From assembly GCF_018449545.1 (NCBI RefSeq), contig NZ_JAAVUR010000003.1, positions 372,001 to 436,000 of the forward strand: a DNA stretch of 64,000 nucleotides, given 5' to 3'. Made by a program: the position numbers and the translations under genes. The notes beneath the pieces are model-generated. The model did not search any database and was not told where the DNA came from. It saw only the letters and a program-made list of their open reading frames with translations. Shown piece by piece: positions 28,639 to 38,094 of this stretch; the stretch's first letter is position 1; the number at the start of each line of letters is the position of its first letter. Source of the stretch: Granulicella sp. dw_53 (GTDB lineage: Bacteria; Acidobacteriota; Terriglobia; Terriglobales; Acidobacteriaceae).

Positions 28639-29018
28639 TGCTTCTCCTCCGCCGAGAGCCTTCTTAGCGTCTTCTCCGCTTCTTTTACATCTTCGAGGGA
28701 CAACTTACCCGACTCGACAAGATGCGCCATAACCGGCTGACCTCGACCGCCAAACAGTGAGATTAGGTCGTCGACCAACCTTCGTTGTGCCGCTTCGCGA
28801 GACACTACGGCCGCAAAGATGTGAAAGTTCCCCACCTTCTTCACCCTTCGGACGACACCCTTTACCTCCAGCCTGTAGACCGTAGTCTGAATCGTCGTAT
28901 AGGCAGACCGGCGCTTCTCTGGGAATGCCTCGTGGATCTCGCGAATGGAGGATTCGCCTTTGGCCCACAGCACTTCCATAATCTGGAATTCGAGCTTCGC
29001 AAGTCTCGGTCCTGCCAT
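28635..29018 (-). CDS. BlaI/MecI-family transcriptional repressor
   Basis: 127 residues with the family winged helix: KLEFQIMEVLWAKGESSIRE, then KRRSAYTTIQTTVYRLEVKGVVRR as the recognition helix, and a C-terminal dimerisation/cleavage region (LVDDLISLFGGRGQPVMAHL). In characterised systems a partner M56 peptidase inactivates the repressor. It is first in a four-gene minus-strand operon (blaI-like, M56-TIGR03435, TonB receptor, VWA), and a candidate operator lies just upstream. Confident in family; the controlled process is not antibiotic resistance in any obvious way. Confidence 0.93.
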   Translation of the reverse strand: MAGPRLAKLEFQIMEVLWAKGESSIREIHEAFPEKRRSAYTTIQTTVYRLEVKGVVRRVKKVGNFHIFAAVVSREAAQRRLVDDLISLFGGRGQPVMAHLVESGKLSLEDVKEAEKTLRRLSAEEKQ

Positions 29019-29046
29019 TGCGGTCTACTACCTCTATTCTTTTTCC

Positions 29047-29059
29047 TACTACCGGAGTA
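29047..29059. promoter_or_regulatory. Candidate BlaI-type operator upstream of the blaI-like gene
   Basis: TACT-ACCGG-AGTA is a short dyad whose ends match the TACT/AGTA boxes of BlaI/MecI operators. Further TACTAC (29026-29031) and AGTATTAC (29070-29077) half-sites flank it. Position, 29 nt before the ATG, suits autorepression. The half-sites are short, so this is tentative. Confidence 0.45.
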
Positions 29060-29353
29060 TGCGAAGAATAGTATTACGGCTTTTTTGTGAACGCAAGATA
29101 AAGATGAGATCTGCTCCAGACAGCCGCCGTACCTATCCATGCCCGCAACCAAGAACAAACACGCCGAGGTCAACCTCGTTGACCCATCATCATCTCTGGT
29201 CTCTGGCATCGATTTTTACACGGCGGAAGAGGCTAAATATGACCGTCACTTTAAGCCGGAAACAATTCCATCCCATTTCGGGCGAACGTCGTCTGCAATC
29301 GAAATTTGCGGATGCAGTTATCGCTTACGGTTCACTCAAGAGACCAAAAAACA
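29060..29353. other. Intergenic region between divergent-facing units, no gene seen
   Basis: Between the blaI-like promoter and the sulfatase terminator. Open frames on the plus strand here run into antisense sequence of the sulfatase gene and show no family features. Nothing beyond the regulatory half-sites could be supported. Confidence 0.5.
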
Positions 29354-29400
29354 AAACGACCGAACGGAAGAGATCTTAGATCGCTTCCGTTCGGTCGTTT
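29354..29400 (-). terminator. Strong terminator of the receptor-sulfatase operon
   Basis: A perfect 17-bp stem (29354-29370 with 29384-29400) and a 13-nt loop. Reading on the minus strand it is followed by TTGTTTTTTGG, a good U-tract, and lies 53 nt past the sulfatase stop. Confidence 0.9.
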
Positions 29401-29453
29401 CCTGTGCGGTCCACACCAGCGCACGAAAGTCCGCTGGACATAGCCAGCGTCCT

Positions 29454-30914
29454 CTACGGATACAAAGTAGCAGGCTTGATCTCCGGAGAACCCTCCCCTG
29501 CATACTCCAGCAACGCCTGAAGCTCTTTACGAAGTTCAGCCGACTTCTCCAGATACTCCTTCCTCCCCGCAAGGTTCACCAACTCATGCGGATCGTTGCG
29601 CTGATCATAGAGCTGGTACTCCTGATAGGACGGGCTGGCAGCCTTCTTCGCGCCCGTAATGTCCGCCACGCAGTACGTCCAATCCGGCGTGCGGACAGCA
29701 CGCGCAGTCATGGACTCGCTGATCTGAATAAGCTCCTTGTTGGGCCACTGCTCACGCGCCGCCGTATCCTTGAGTAGCGGCAGGGTGCTGCGTCCCTTGA
29801 ACGACGCAGGTGGAGTAAGACCCGCCGCCTCCAAAAGAGTAGGCGCAATGTTGATGATGCCGGTAAGCTCCGGAATCTGTTGTGCTCCATTGAAGCCAGG
29901 CCCCTCGATGATCAGCGGAATGCGCACCGAACTATTGTGCGTCGAGCGCTTGTACTCTTGGTTGCGCGTCATAAAGTGGCAGCCATGATCGCTGATGAAG
30001 ACGAAAATAGTGTTATCCGCCAGATGCTCTTCCTGCAGGATCTTGCGGATACGCCCCACCGAGGCATCGATGCTCTCGCACGCGCCGTAGTAATCAGGAA
30101 GCTGCTGATGCCAGTCGCCCGGTAGAGCGCGAAGATCCGCTGGAACGTGGGCGTTGATGAATCGCTCCGCCGAACCCTTCGGTCCCACCATGCGGTTCAA
30201 GTCGTTCTGCTGATGCGGTTCGAGCTGCGACACGAAGAGAAAGAACGGCTTCTCGTGCTTCTGGCGCAGGAACCGTTCCGTCCGGTCGGTCAGAAAGTCA
30301 ACGCGATACTGGTCTTTGAACGTGATCTCCTTTCCATCCTGATCGAACAAGCTGCCTTCATAGGGATGCGAGGTATGCTCAAGCGCATTTGCACCCTCCC
30401 ACAAATCGAGAAAGCCGCCGCGATGTTCAGGCGGCACATACCCCGGCCCTCCGCCCTTCGCTACCGCACCTGGCGAAAGATGCCACTTGCCGATGAGGTT
30501 TGAGGTATAGCCCGCCTTGCGCAACTCGCCCGCCAGAGTAGGCAGCGACTGATCCAGAGCCTCCCCGTTGTGCCACACGCCCGTCTCCGTGGCATATCGG
30601 CTGGTCATCAACACAGACCGTGCAGGAGCGCAGACCGGTTGATTCGTCACCGCGTGGGTAAAGTTCTTGCCGCGGCGAGCCATCGCATCGAGGTTCGGTG
30701 TGCGCGTAGAGCTGTTAGCTCCATTAGCGCCCACGAAGTCCCAGCGAAATTGGTCGGAGAGGTAGAGAATGATGTTCGGCCGCTTCGCAGGCACAGCCGG
30801 CTTCGCGGCGGAGTGCTTCTGCTGCGCGGAGACCGCGGCCGCTCCCACGGCGGCTTGTCCTGCCGCGGCTGCCGTGCTGAGAATAAAATTACGTCGGTTG
30901 ATACTCACGTCCAC
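29454..30914 (-). CDS. Formylglycine-dependent sulfatase, Tat-exported
   Basis: Arylsulfatase-family enzyme that removes sulfate esters, probably from a polysaccharide or glycan. The N-terminus has a Tat-like signal (NRRNFILSTAAAAGQAAVG). The metal site begins with NIILYLSDQFRWD and the modification motif is C95-A-P-A-R (C-x-P-x-R), the Cys converted to formylglycine by a sulfatase-maturing enzyme not in this window. The catalytic core continues with KWHLSPG and FISDHGCHF. At 486 residues it is a typical length. It lies 24 nt after a TonB receptor gene and is followed by a strong terminator, so the two form an operon. Confidence 0.94.
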   Translation of the reverse strand: MDVSINRRNFILSTAAAAGQAAVGAAAVSAQQKHSAAKPAVPAKRPNIILYLSDQFRWDFVGANGANSSTRTPNLDAMARRGKNFTHAVTNQPVCAPARSVLMTSRYATETGVWHNGEALDQSLPTLAGELRKAGYTSNLIGKWHLSPGAVAKGGGPGYVPPEHRGGFLDLWEGANALEHTSHPYEGSLFDQDGKEITFKDQYRVDFLTDRTERFLRQKHEKPFFLFVSQLEPHQQNDLNRMVGPKGSAERFINAHVPADLRALPGDWHQQLPDYYGACESIDASVGRIRKILQEEHLADNTIFVFISDHGCHFMTRNQEYKRSTHNSSVRIPLIIEGPGFNGAQQIPELTGIINIAPTLLEAAGLTPPASFKGRSTLPLLKDTAAREQWPNKELIQISESMTARAVRTPDWTYCVADITGAKKAASPSYQEYQLYDQRNDPHELVNLAGRKEYLEKSAELRKELQALLEYAGEGSPEIKPATLYP

Positions 30915-30938
30915 TCTCCTTGTACCGTCTGTTTCATC

Positions 30939-33900
30939 TTAGAAGTAATACTTGAGGCTGCCTTGTATCTGGCGCGGGTCGTTCGGATTGTCGCGCGTCG
31001 CGTTGATCGGCGCGAACGTCGACGGCGAGGTAAAGTTCAGCGAACTACTCAGCGGCTGAGCAAAGTTCGGCGTATTGGTTAGATTGAAGCTCTCGGCGCG
31101 AAACTCGAAGTAGTTCGTCTCGCTGAAACGGAACCGCCGGAAGACAGAAAAATCGAGCCTGCGAAAAGGTGGTCCCGTGACCTGCGTAGGAGGTCCGCCC
31201 AGACTACCCACAACAGGATTGGCAAAGGCAGCAGGATTCAGAAACTGCTGTGCATTATGGCTTCCAGCATAAGGACTCTGTCCCGCAACCTTCAGTGCGA
31301 AGCATCCCAGCCCAGCCGCGGTCGTCGTCGTGCAAGGCACGGAGAAAGGCTGCCCATCCTGCGCCGTGAAGATCCAATTCGCAGACCAACCACCGGCGAG
31401 CAAAGCACCGACTCCCGAGTGGACGAACCGTTTATCCTTGCCGAAGGGAAGTTCATAACTTCCGCTCGTATGAACGATGCGGCGAACATCGATGTCGCAT
31501 AGCGCATAGTCCGCATTAATCCCAAAGCCCGGAAGATAAGGAGCACGATAGCCGCCGATCCCGTTATCCAGCAGATCGCGTGCATCGCCAAGGCACTTGG
31601 AGTAAGTCACATTGGCGATGATGCTGAGGCCGTGACGAAAACGATGCTCGAATCCAGCCTGCAGCGAGTTGTAATTCGTCTGCCCCGCTCGCGCTACAAA
31701 CGTACCGCCAGTCGCAAAGTCCTTGAAGAAGGAGTTGGCCTTCGTGTTTGCCGTTGGCGGCAGAATACTGCTTACAGCATTCGCGCCTATGGCAGTCTGA
31801 AGATGTCGCGAGTTACTTCCGACGTATCCCACAAAAGCCACCGTGCCGGAGGTCACCTGGTATTGCACCTGCAAATTGTAACCCTGGCTGTAAGACGTCT
31901 TAGGATTGCGCGCTTCGCCAAAGAGCGAGATGGAGTTGATCGCCGCCGTGGCCGCGGTAAGCGGCACGTTCAGCAGACCGTTCGAGATAGGGCCAACCGA
32001 GTTATCCGTCGTCACCGGCGCAACCGAGCTTCCCGCGGTATAGCTGGTCGAGATCTGGAAGGGATAGTTAACCCAAGGGCTAATGCTGAGACCATGATTT
32101 TCATTCGCCTGGAAGAAGATGCCATAGCCACCACGAACCACCAGCCGAGGCTTCGCCTGCAGCGAGAACCCCACACGCGGCGCAAAGTTCGTCTTCTGCG
32201 CAATACCGAGGGTGTTCCCCGGAGTCGGTGTGAAGACGATGCCATCCGCTGCAAGCTGCGTCCGGAAGGCAGCCGGAACATTCCCCGCCTGAGACTGCGG
32301 AATATAGAAACGCGAGATGCCGTCCGAGGTCGTTCCCGTCTGCGCAGGCACTACGTTGGCAAAGCGCCCGCTGGTCTCCGTCGGAATCCCCAGGAACTCC
32401 CAACGCACGCCGAAGTTCAACGTCAAATTCGACGCCGCCTTCCAACTATCCTGCACATAGGCCCCCAGGTACTGGCGCACCAGATGATAGACCGGAGAGA
32501 AGCTGGAAGCGGAGACCGCATTCGACCCTCCCAACCCGCTCAACGTGCCAGGTGCAGCCGGTAAAGGGTTGAGGACAAACTGTGCACGATCCGTCGATCC
32601 ATCCGTGTTTGCCACAATCGACGTATAAAGTCCATTGTTCGTAAAGTCCCCTCGCGACGCGGTCGGCGTCAGAGTAGGAAACGCGACGTGCTGATACTCT
32701 ACGCCGGTACGCACCTGGTGGCGATTGAGATCGATGCTGAGGTTCTCAGTAACCTGCGCAATATCGCTGGCCTTATCGCTGGGCAGCGTGCCCGGCGTAC
32801 CAAGGTTAGACAGCAGGCCGAACTCAAACAGCGGCAGCCCCCCATTCGACGGAAGTTGCGGAATGCCAGGAATGCCGAATTGCGCAGGAATACCAAGCGT
32901 CTCCGCCCCGACCTGCCGGCGCGTATCCGCGACACGGCTATAGCCGACACGAGCCTCGTTGACCAGTCGTGGCGTAAAGATGTGCGTCTCGCTCAACGCA
33001 ATGTTCTGACTCTGAGTATTTCCATTTCCCGGCCGAGATGCCGAACCATCGGCCACCCCGGCAAACGGACTCGGGACCACCTGCGTCGTGTTCAGGAAGC
33101 TATACCGCACGAACAGCGAATCACGCTCGTTGAAGGTCTCGTCGAACCGCGTGTCAAAGCTATCGGTCGTCGTCCGATTGATCGGGCTGACAACGTAATT
33201 ATTCTGCAGCGCGGAGCCCGTCGGCGAAGGAAACAGCCGAAGCAGAGCGACCGCGTTCGCATTGAGGCGTCCAGCAGGAAGCTGGTTCAGCAGAGCTCTG
33301 TTCGAGCCAGAGGTAAAGTTCGTAGTGCCCAGTAGCGAGCCCGCATAGAAGGGGTCACGAACGAATCCACCCGGAGTGCCCGTAAGCCCCGTGACACTAT
33401 CGAAGCCGTTTGCCGACAGCGGACGCGTCGTAGAAGGATCGAACACAGTGCCCACAGGAAAGATACGTCCCAGCGCATCGGTTCTCGTTCCGGATTGGAG
33501 CGCGATCAGATCCTGCAGATTCGTAAACCCGCTATTCCGCTCAGAGAGCGTGGGCACGTTCTTCGTATACGTCTTGCCTTGTGCAGTGCGCGTCCCCTGA
33601 TAGTCCACGAAGAAAAACGTATGGTTGCGCCCGTTATAGACATGAGGGATGATCACCGGACCACCGATCGTTCCGCCAAATTGGTTCTGCCGGAAGCTGG
33701 GTTTGCGCTGCGTCGGCAGCACGAAGTAGTCCCTCGCATCCAGCGCGTCGTTGCGGATGTACTCCCACACATTTCCGTGAAAGCCATTCGTACCCGACTT
33801 CGTACTCACGTTCAACACCGCTCCCGCCGAGTGTCCAAACTCCGCGGAGTAGTTGCTCGTCTGCACCGTAAACTCGCGCAGCGCATCGGGCGGAGGCATA

Positions 33901-34604
33901 ATGACAAACTGCCCCTGGTTCACCAGGTCGGCGATCGCCGCATTATCGTCCATCCCATCCAGCAGATAGTTATTCTGTGTTCGACGCGATCCATTGGCGG
34001 TAAACGATCCACTGGCCTGCAGGTTCCGGCTATCGTTCTGCGCGAAGGTCACACCCGGAGAGAGCTGCGCCAGAAACGAAGGATTGCGCCCGTTCAATGG
34101 CAGATCGTTGATCGCCCTCTCCGTTACAAGTTGCTGAATCGCAGAGGAACGAGTCTCAAGCAGTCCGCTGTCAGCGGAGACCTGAACCGTATCCGAGATA
34201 GTGCCGATCTCGAGCTTCGGATTGATCTCTAAATGCGACTGAATCGTAACCTCGATGTGCTGCCGAACGCTCTGTTTATAACCATCCCGCGAGATTGTAA
34301 GCGTATAAGTTCCAAGTTTGACTGGACTGAAATTGAAGCTGCCATTCTCACCGGACTGAGCTTTGATCGTCACTCCCGTCTTCTCTTCCAGAAGGACCAC
34401 CTCGGCCCCCGGCACAACCGCCCCGGAAGAGTCCGTCACCGAACCGGCAATGGCTCCCGTATCGACCTGGGCCTGAACCTGGCTTGCGAACCCCAGAACG
34501 GCGAACACGCAGACCTTGCGGATAGAAAACAAAATAGAAGCTAAACTGAGCCGGCTTGAAGCCCATCTACGTGGGCCTGCAAGGGAGCGAAGTTGCACAA
34601 ACAT
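30939..34604 (-). CDS. TonB-dependent receptor, Oar-like, with carboxypeptidase-regulatory domain (3)
   Basis: About 1,221 residues from the ATG at 34604, which has an AGGAG site 7-8 nt upstream; an in-frame start at 34670 adds 22 residues and is less likely. Signal peptide to about VQAQ, then the regulatory domain (DTGAIAGSVTDSSGAVVPGA), plug with DLPLNGRNPSFLAQL and a TonB barrel ending in YYF. Directly followed by a sulfatase gene, so the imported ligand may be a sulfated glycan or its fragment. It is divergent from the HemD-GAF-ANTAR gene across about 450 nt. Confidence 0.9.
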   Translation of the reverse strand: MFVQLRSLAGPRRWASSRLSLASILFSIRKVCVFAVLGFASQVQAQVDTGAIAGSVTDSSGAVVPGAEVVLLEEKTGVTIKAQSGENGSFNFSPVKLGTYTLTISRDGYKQSVRQHIEVTIQSHLEINPKLEIGTISDTVQVSADSGLLETRSSAIQQLVTERAINDLPLNGRNPSFLAQLSPGVTFAQNDSRNLQASGSFTANGSRRTQNNYLLDGMDDNAAIADLVNQGQFVIMPPPDALREFTVQTSNYSAEFGHSAGAVLNVSTKSGTNGFHGNVWEYIRNDALDARDYFVLPTQRKPSFRQNQFGGTIGGPVIIPHVYNGRNHTFFFVDYQGTRTAQGKTYTKNVPTLSERNSGFTNLQDLIALQSGTRTDALGRIFPVGTVFDPSTTRPLSANGFDSVTGLTGTPGGFVRDPFYAGSLLGTTNFTSGSNRALLNQLPAGRLNANAVALLRLFPSPTGSALQNNYVVSPINRTTTDSFDTRFDETFNERDSLFVRYSFLNTTQVVPSPFAGVADGSASRPGNGNTQSQNIALSETHIFTPRLVNEARVGYSRVADTRRQVGAETLGIPAQFGIPGIPQLPSNGGLPLFEFGLLSNLGTPGTLPSDKASDIAQVTENLSIDLNRHQVRTGVEYQHVAFPTLTPTASRGDFTNNGLYTSIVANTDGSTDRAQFVLNPLPAAPGTLSGLGGSNAVSASSFSPVYHLVRQYLGAYVQDSWKAASNLTLNFGVRWEFLGIPTETSGRFANVVPAQTGTTSDGISRFYIPQSQAGNVPAAFRTQLAADGIVFTPTPGNTLGIAQKTNFAPRVGFSLQAKPRLVVRGGYGIFFQANENHGLSISPWVNYPFQISTSYTAGSSVAPVTTDNSVGPISNGLLNVPLTAATAAINSISLFGEARNPKTSYSQGYNLQVQYQVTSGTVAFVGYVGSNSRHLQTAIGANAVSSILPPTANTKANSFFKDFATGGTFVARAGQTNYNSLQAGFEHRFRHGLSIIANVTYSKCLGDARDLLDNGIGGYRAPYLPGFGINADYALCDIDVRRIVHTSGSYELPFGKDKRFVHSGVGALLAGGWSANWIFTAQDGQPFSVPCTTTTAAGLGCFALKVAGQSPYAGSHNAQQFLNPAAFANPVVGSLGGPPTQVTGPPFRRLDFSVFRRFRFSETNYFEFRAESFNLTNTPNFAQPLSSSLNFTSPSTFAPINATRDNPNDPRQIQGSLKYYF

Positions 34605-35060
34605 TTCAAATCTCCTGGGAAAAGCCTGAACATGCACGCCTGCCACAAAGGGCAAACGGCTATCGATCAAACGAAAGAAAATCTCTAGGGGGAAGGGAAG
34701 CTAAAGAGCAAAAACACTCAAGCTATCGTCGGACGAACAGAGTCATCGACAACAACAGCGCGAGAAGCATTCTTTTTCGAACGGCGAAGTTTGTGCCGGA
34801 ATAGATTGCATGAACGGGATCATACACGACAGTGCCCACTCGATCCAAACTGCAGCCCCTCGCCGACACGCCACTTTCTTCGAATCGAACAACAATCACA
34901 GCCACTTAGAGCACAGCCCTGCATCGGGTTCGCGCCTCCCCAGTCCGCGTCTATGATTAGAAGACGATCTTTGACGCAACGCCTCACCGGGGCTGCTCTC
35001 GATAAAGTACAGGCAAACAAGAGCGCCGGCGGCCAAAACAAGATCGAAGCAGGAGGAAGT
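34605..35060. other. Divergent intergenic region upstream of receptor 3 and the HemD-GAF-ANTAR gene
   Basis: About 450 nt. It should carry promoters for both flanking genes. The plus-strand reading frame of the next gene is open back to 34791, but the earlier codons show no family similarity. No clear operator or RNA element was recognised. Confidence 0.4.
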
Positions 35061-36731
35061 GTGGCGCACGCAAGCTTCAATGGACTTCGCGTACTTTCGC
35101 TGGAGTCTCGCCGAGCAAAAGAGGTCGAGAAGCTCATCCGCACCTATGGCGGTGAGCCGACCGTGGTTCCTGCCATGCGCGAGGTTGGGCTCGAATCCAA
35201 CCAGCACGTCCTCGACTTTGCGGCAAAGTTGCTAGAGGGCAAGTACGATCTCGCAATCTTCATGACCGGCGTCGGCGTCCGCACTATGCTTGAGATCGTC
35301 CAGACCAAATACGATCGCGAGGAGTTTCTCGCCGCGCTGCGCAAGATAAAGATCGTCGCCCGCGGAGCAAAGCCCAATTCCGCACTGCGCGAGTTGAAGA
35401 TCATGGCCGACGTCACCGCCGAGGAGCCCAGCACCTGGCACGAGTTATTGGAGGCAATCGACACCGCCTACGGACCCTCGCTCGCCGAGATGCACGTCGT
35501 AGTCCAGGAGTACGGCGCATCCAACCCCGAACTGCTCGCAGAGCTAAGCACACGCAGCCGCGAACTAACCAAGGTGCCGGTCTACCAATGGGCCTTGCCC
35601 GAGGATCTGCAGCCCTTACGAGACTGCATTCTAGGCCTGCTAAACGGCATCTTCGATGTCACACTCTTTATGACGGCAGTGCAGGTCATTCATCTCTTTC
35701 GAATCGCGGAACAAATGGGAAAGAAAGAGGAGCTTCGCGAGGCCCTGCGAAAGACGGTCGTCCTGTCGATCGGCCCGACCACCTCCGAAGAACTCACCCA
35801 CTATGAGATCGAACCTGACTTCGAGCCGTCGCGCCCCAAGATGGGCTTTCTGGTGAACGAAGCGGCACAGTACGCGAACCGTCTACTAGAGAAGAAACGC
35901 AACGGAGAGATCGAGGCAGTCGCAGTCGGCCCCTCCTCAGAAGATGCAACTCCCCAAAAAACCTCGCGTGTCCGAAGAGTAGCCCCATCTACTCCAACTA
36001 TGGCTGGATTCCGCGATGGCCTGGCAGAGCGCGAGGGCCTCGCAGAGATAGACTTTCTCCACGAGATCGGCAGCCGTATGGCCGCAGCCGATCCCCTTCA
36101 TCTCGTCCTGGATCGCATCGTCGCCTTTATTACAGAGGTGATTCCCTGCGACTCCTGCTTCCTCTACGTACTAGAGGGCGAAAACCTTGTACTACGCGCA
36201 TCGAAGAACCCTCACGCCGACCTCGTCGATCACATCGACGTCCCAGTCGGACAAGGCATCACCGGCTGGGTCGCAAAACATCGCCAGGCGGTTGCGATCG
36301 CCTCCGAAGCATCCAACGACCCTCGCTTCAAGGCCTTCAAAAATATCCCTGAAGATCACTTCGAGGCGATGCTCTGCACACCCATCCTGTGCGCCGGCCG
36401 CGTCGTGGGAGTAATCAACCTACAGCATCGTATGTCGTACCGACACACCGCCGAACAAGTACGCCTGCTATCGACCCTTGGCTTCTTGGTAGGAGCCGAG
36501 ATCGAGCGGGCCAGGCTGGAATCGGAGAACGTCCAACTCGCCGGAAAACTCGAGACTCGCAAGGTCGTAGACCGCGCGAAGAGCATAGTCCAGCGGGATC
36601 TTTCGTTAAGCGAAGAAGAAGCGTACCAAAGAATGCAGCGCGAGAGTCGCCAGCGTCATAAGTCCATGCGCGAAATCGCAGACGCGATCCTACTCGCCGA
36701 AGACCTGCGCCGAACACGATCCACAAGCTGA
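35061..36731 (+). CDS. Uroporphyrinogen-III synthase (HemD)-like / GAF / ANTAR fusion protein
   Basis: Three regions. Residues ~5-275 match the HemD fold (NGLRVLSLESRRAKEVEKLI, FMTGVGVRTMLE, VVLSIGPTTSEEL). Residues ~335-485 are a GAF domain (DPLHLVLDRIVAFITEVIPCD through VGVINLQH). The last ~60 residues (KLETRKVVDRAKSIVQRDLS to the end) are an ANTAR RNA-binding helix bundle as in antitermination regulators. The GTG at 35061 has a GGAGGA site only 4-5 nt away; an ATG at 34953 is the alternative. No other haem gene is near, so the HemD part may be catalytic or a tetrapyrrole sensor. Domain calls firm; role inferred. Confidence 0.85.
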   Translation: MAHASFNGLRVLSLESRRAKEVEKLIRTYGGEPTVVPAMREVGLESNQHVLDFAAKLLEGKYDLAIFMTGVGVRTMLEIVQTKYDREEFLAALRKIKIVARGAKPNSALRELKIMADVTAEEPSTWHELLEAIDTAYGPSLAEMHVVVQEYGASNPELLAELSTRSRELTKVPVYQWALPEDLQPLRDCILGLLNGIFDVTLFMTAVQVIHLFRIAEQMGKKEELREALRKTVVLSIGPTTSEELTHYEIEPDFEPSRPKMGFLVNEAAQYANRLLEKKRNGEIEAVAVGPSSEDATPQKTSRVRRVAPSTPTMAGFRDGLAEREGLAEIDFLHEIGSRMAAADPLHLVLDRIVAFITEVIPCDSCFLYVLEGENLVLRASKNPHADLVDHIDVPVGQGITGWVAKHRQAVAIASEASNDPRFKAFKNIPEDHFEAMLCTPILCAGRVVGVINLQHRMSYRHTAEQVRLLSTLGFLVGAEIERARLESENVQLAGKLETRKVVDRAKSIVQRDLSLSEEEAYQRMQRESRQRHKSMREIADAILLAEDLRRTRSTS

Positions 36732-36816
36732 GCTAAAGAACCAGCTACCTGGATAACTGGACTTAGAAATAAGACGATAACTACTTGCAGCGAAGCTCCT
36801 AGAAACTAAGCGGCAA

Positions 36817-38094
36817 TCAACCCGCCAGCCGCGCCGAAGAAGCAGGTAATCCCCTGCCCTTCTGTGACGCATGCGTCGACCGGTGATAGCTGGCATGCCG
36901 CTGCATCAGCATGGCAGCGCTTCCGCTCAGCCGCGCAAGCTCCGCATCTCCGGAGATCCGCAGCCGAGGAGCGGGCCCCACCAGCATGGAATCCTCCAGC
37001 TCCTTCTGCACAATCGGACCAAACCGCTCCCAAGAAGCAGTAATATCGCCCGTGATCAAGATAAGCTCCGGAGAGAGAGCCGCTGTAATAAGTCGCAGGC
37101 CGCGGCCCAGCGCTCGAGCCTGCCGCGATACAGCCTCCACCGCGGCCGCATCCTCCTCCTCCGCGAGACTGAGAAGTTGATAGATATTTCTCATCGAAGA
37201 CTTAGGCACAAGCTCGCGATAGAAGTGAAGCGCCGCACGCGACGAAGCAGACATCTCCCAACAGCCTCTCTGCCCGCAGCCGCACAACGGCCCGGAAGGG
37301 TCCATAGAGATATGCCCAAACTCACCCGCCAGCCCGTTATATCCGGAGTGCAACTGCCCATCCGCCAAAATCGACGTGCCAATACCCTCCGCGATCGCGA
37401 CCAGCACAGCATTCCGCACCCCCTCCAGACGGCCATACCAGAGCTCGGACAGCAGACAAGCATTGGCATCGTTATCGATCTCGACCTGCAGCTTCGACTC
37501 CTTCTCCAACGCCCCCTTCAAATCGAATCCATGCCATTTAAGATTCGGCGCCAGCAAAAGTCGTTGCGTCGCGGGGTGCACTCGTCCCGGCACACTTACT
37601 CCAATCCCTTCAAACGACTTATCCGCATGCTGATCGCGAAGCAGACCGATCCGGGTTACGATATGGGCGACCGTTCGGTCGGGATTCGAGTAAGTCATCA
37701 CCGTCTCCCGCGAGAGAAAGCGTCCGCTCAGATCGACCACCGCCAGAATCGCACGGTCCGGACGAAGATCCAGGGCCAGCGTAACGATATCCGGATTAAC
37801 CGACAGCATCGTGGAAGGACGCCCGCGGGAAGCCTTCACCACCGCCCCCTCCGTCACCCAGTTCTCCTCAATCAATTGCTCGACAATGGCGGAGATCGTA
37901 CTAGGACGAAGCCCCGACAGACGCGACAGACTCGCCCGCGCAACAGGCTGACGAAACCGGATAAGCTCCAGGATGATGTCGCGGTTGATATCCCGCGCAC
38001 TCTCGCTCGTGGCAAGCTGTGCGGAAGACAGATCAATCCGTCTAACCCCATGCACCCTCCCCACCGAATGCGTGTCCCGGCTAAGCTTAGTCAT
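36817..38094 (-). CDS. ROK-family transcriptional repressor (NagC/XylR-like)
   Basis: 425 residues. An N-terminal winged helix (RDINRDIILELIRFRQPVARASLSRLSG) is followed by a ROK kinase-fold sugar-sensing domain with IDNDANA at the sugar site and the zinc-binding loop GHISMDPSGPLCGCGQRGCWE. Such proteins repress carbohydrate-use genes until a sugar or sugar phosphate binds. The gene is alone, so its targets are probably elsewhere or in its own upstream gap. Convergent with the HemD-fusion gene. Confidence 0.93.
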   Translation of the reverse strand: MTKLSRDTHSVGRVHGVRRIDLSSAQLATSESARDINRDIILELIRFRQPVARASLSRLSGLRPSTISAIVEQLIEENWVTEGAVVKASRGRPSTMLSVNPDIVTLALDLRPDRAILAVVDLSGRFLSRETVMTYSNPDRTVAHIVTRIGLLRDQHADKSFEGIGVSVPGRVHPATQRLLLAPNLKWHGFDLKGALEKESKLQVEIDNDANACLLSELWYGRLEGVRNAVLVAIAEGIGTSILADGQLHSGYNGLAGEFGHISMDPSGPLCGCGQRGCWEMSASSRAALHFYRELVPKSSMRNIYQLLSLAEEEDAAAVEAVSRQARALGRGLRLITAALSPELILITGDITASWERFGPIVQKELEDSMLVGPAPRLRISGDAELARLSGSAAMLMQRHASYHRSTHASQKGRGLPASSARLAG

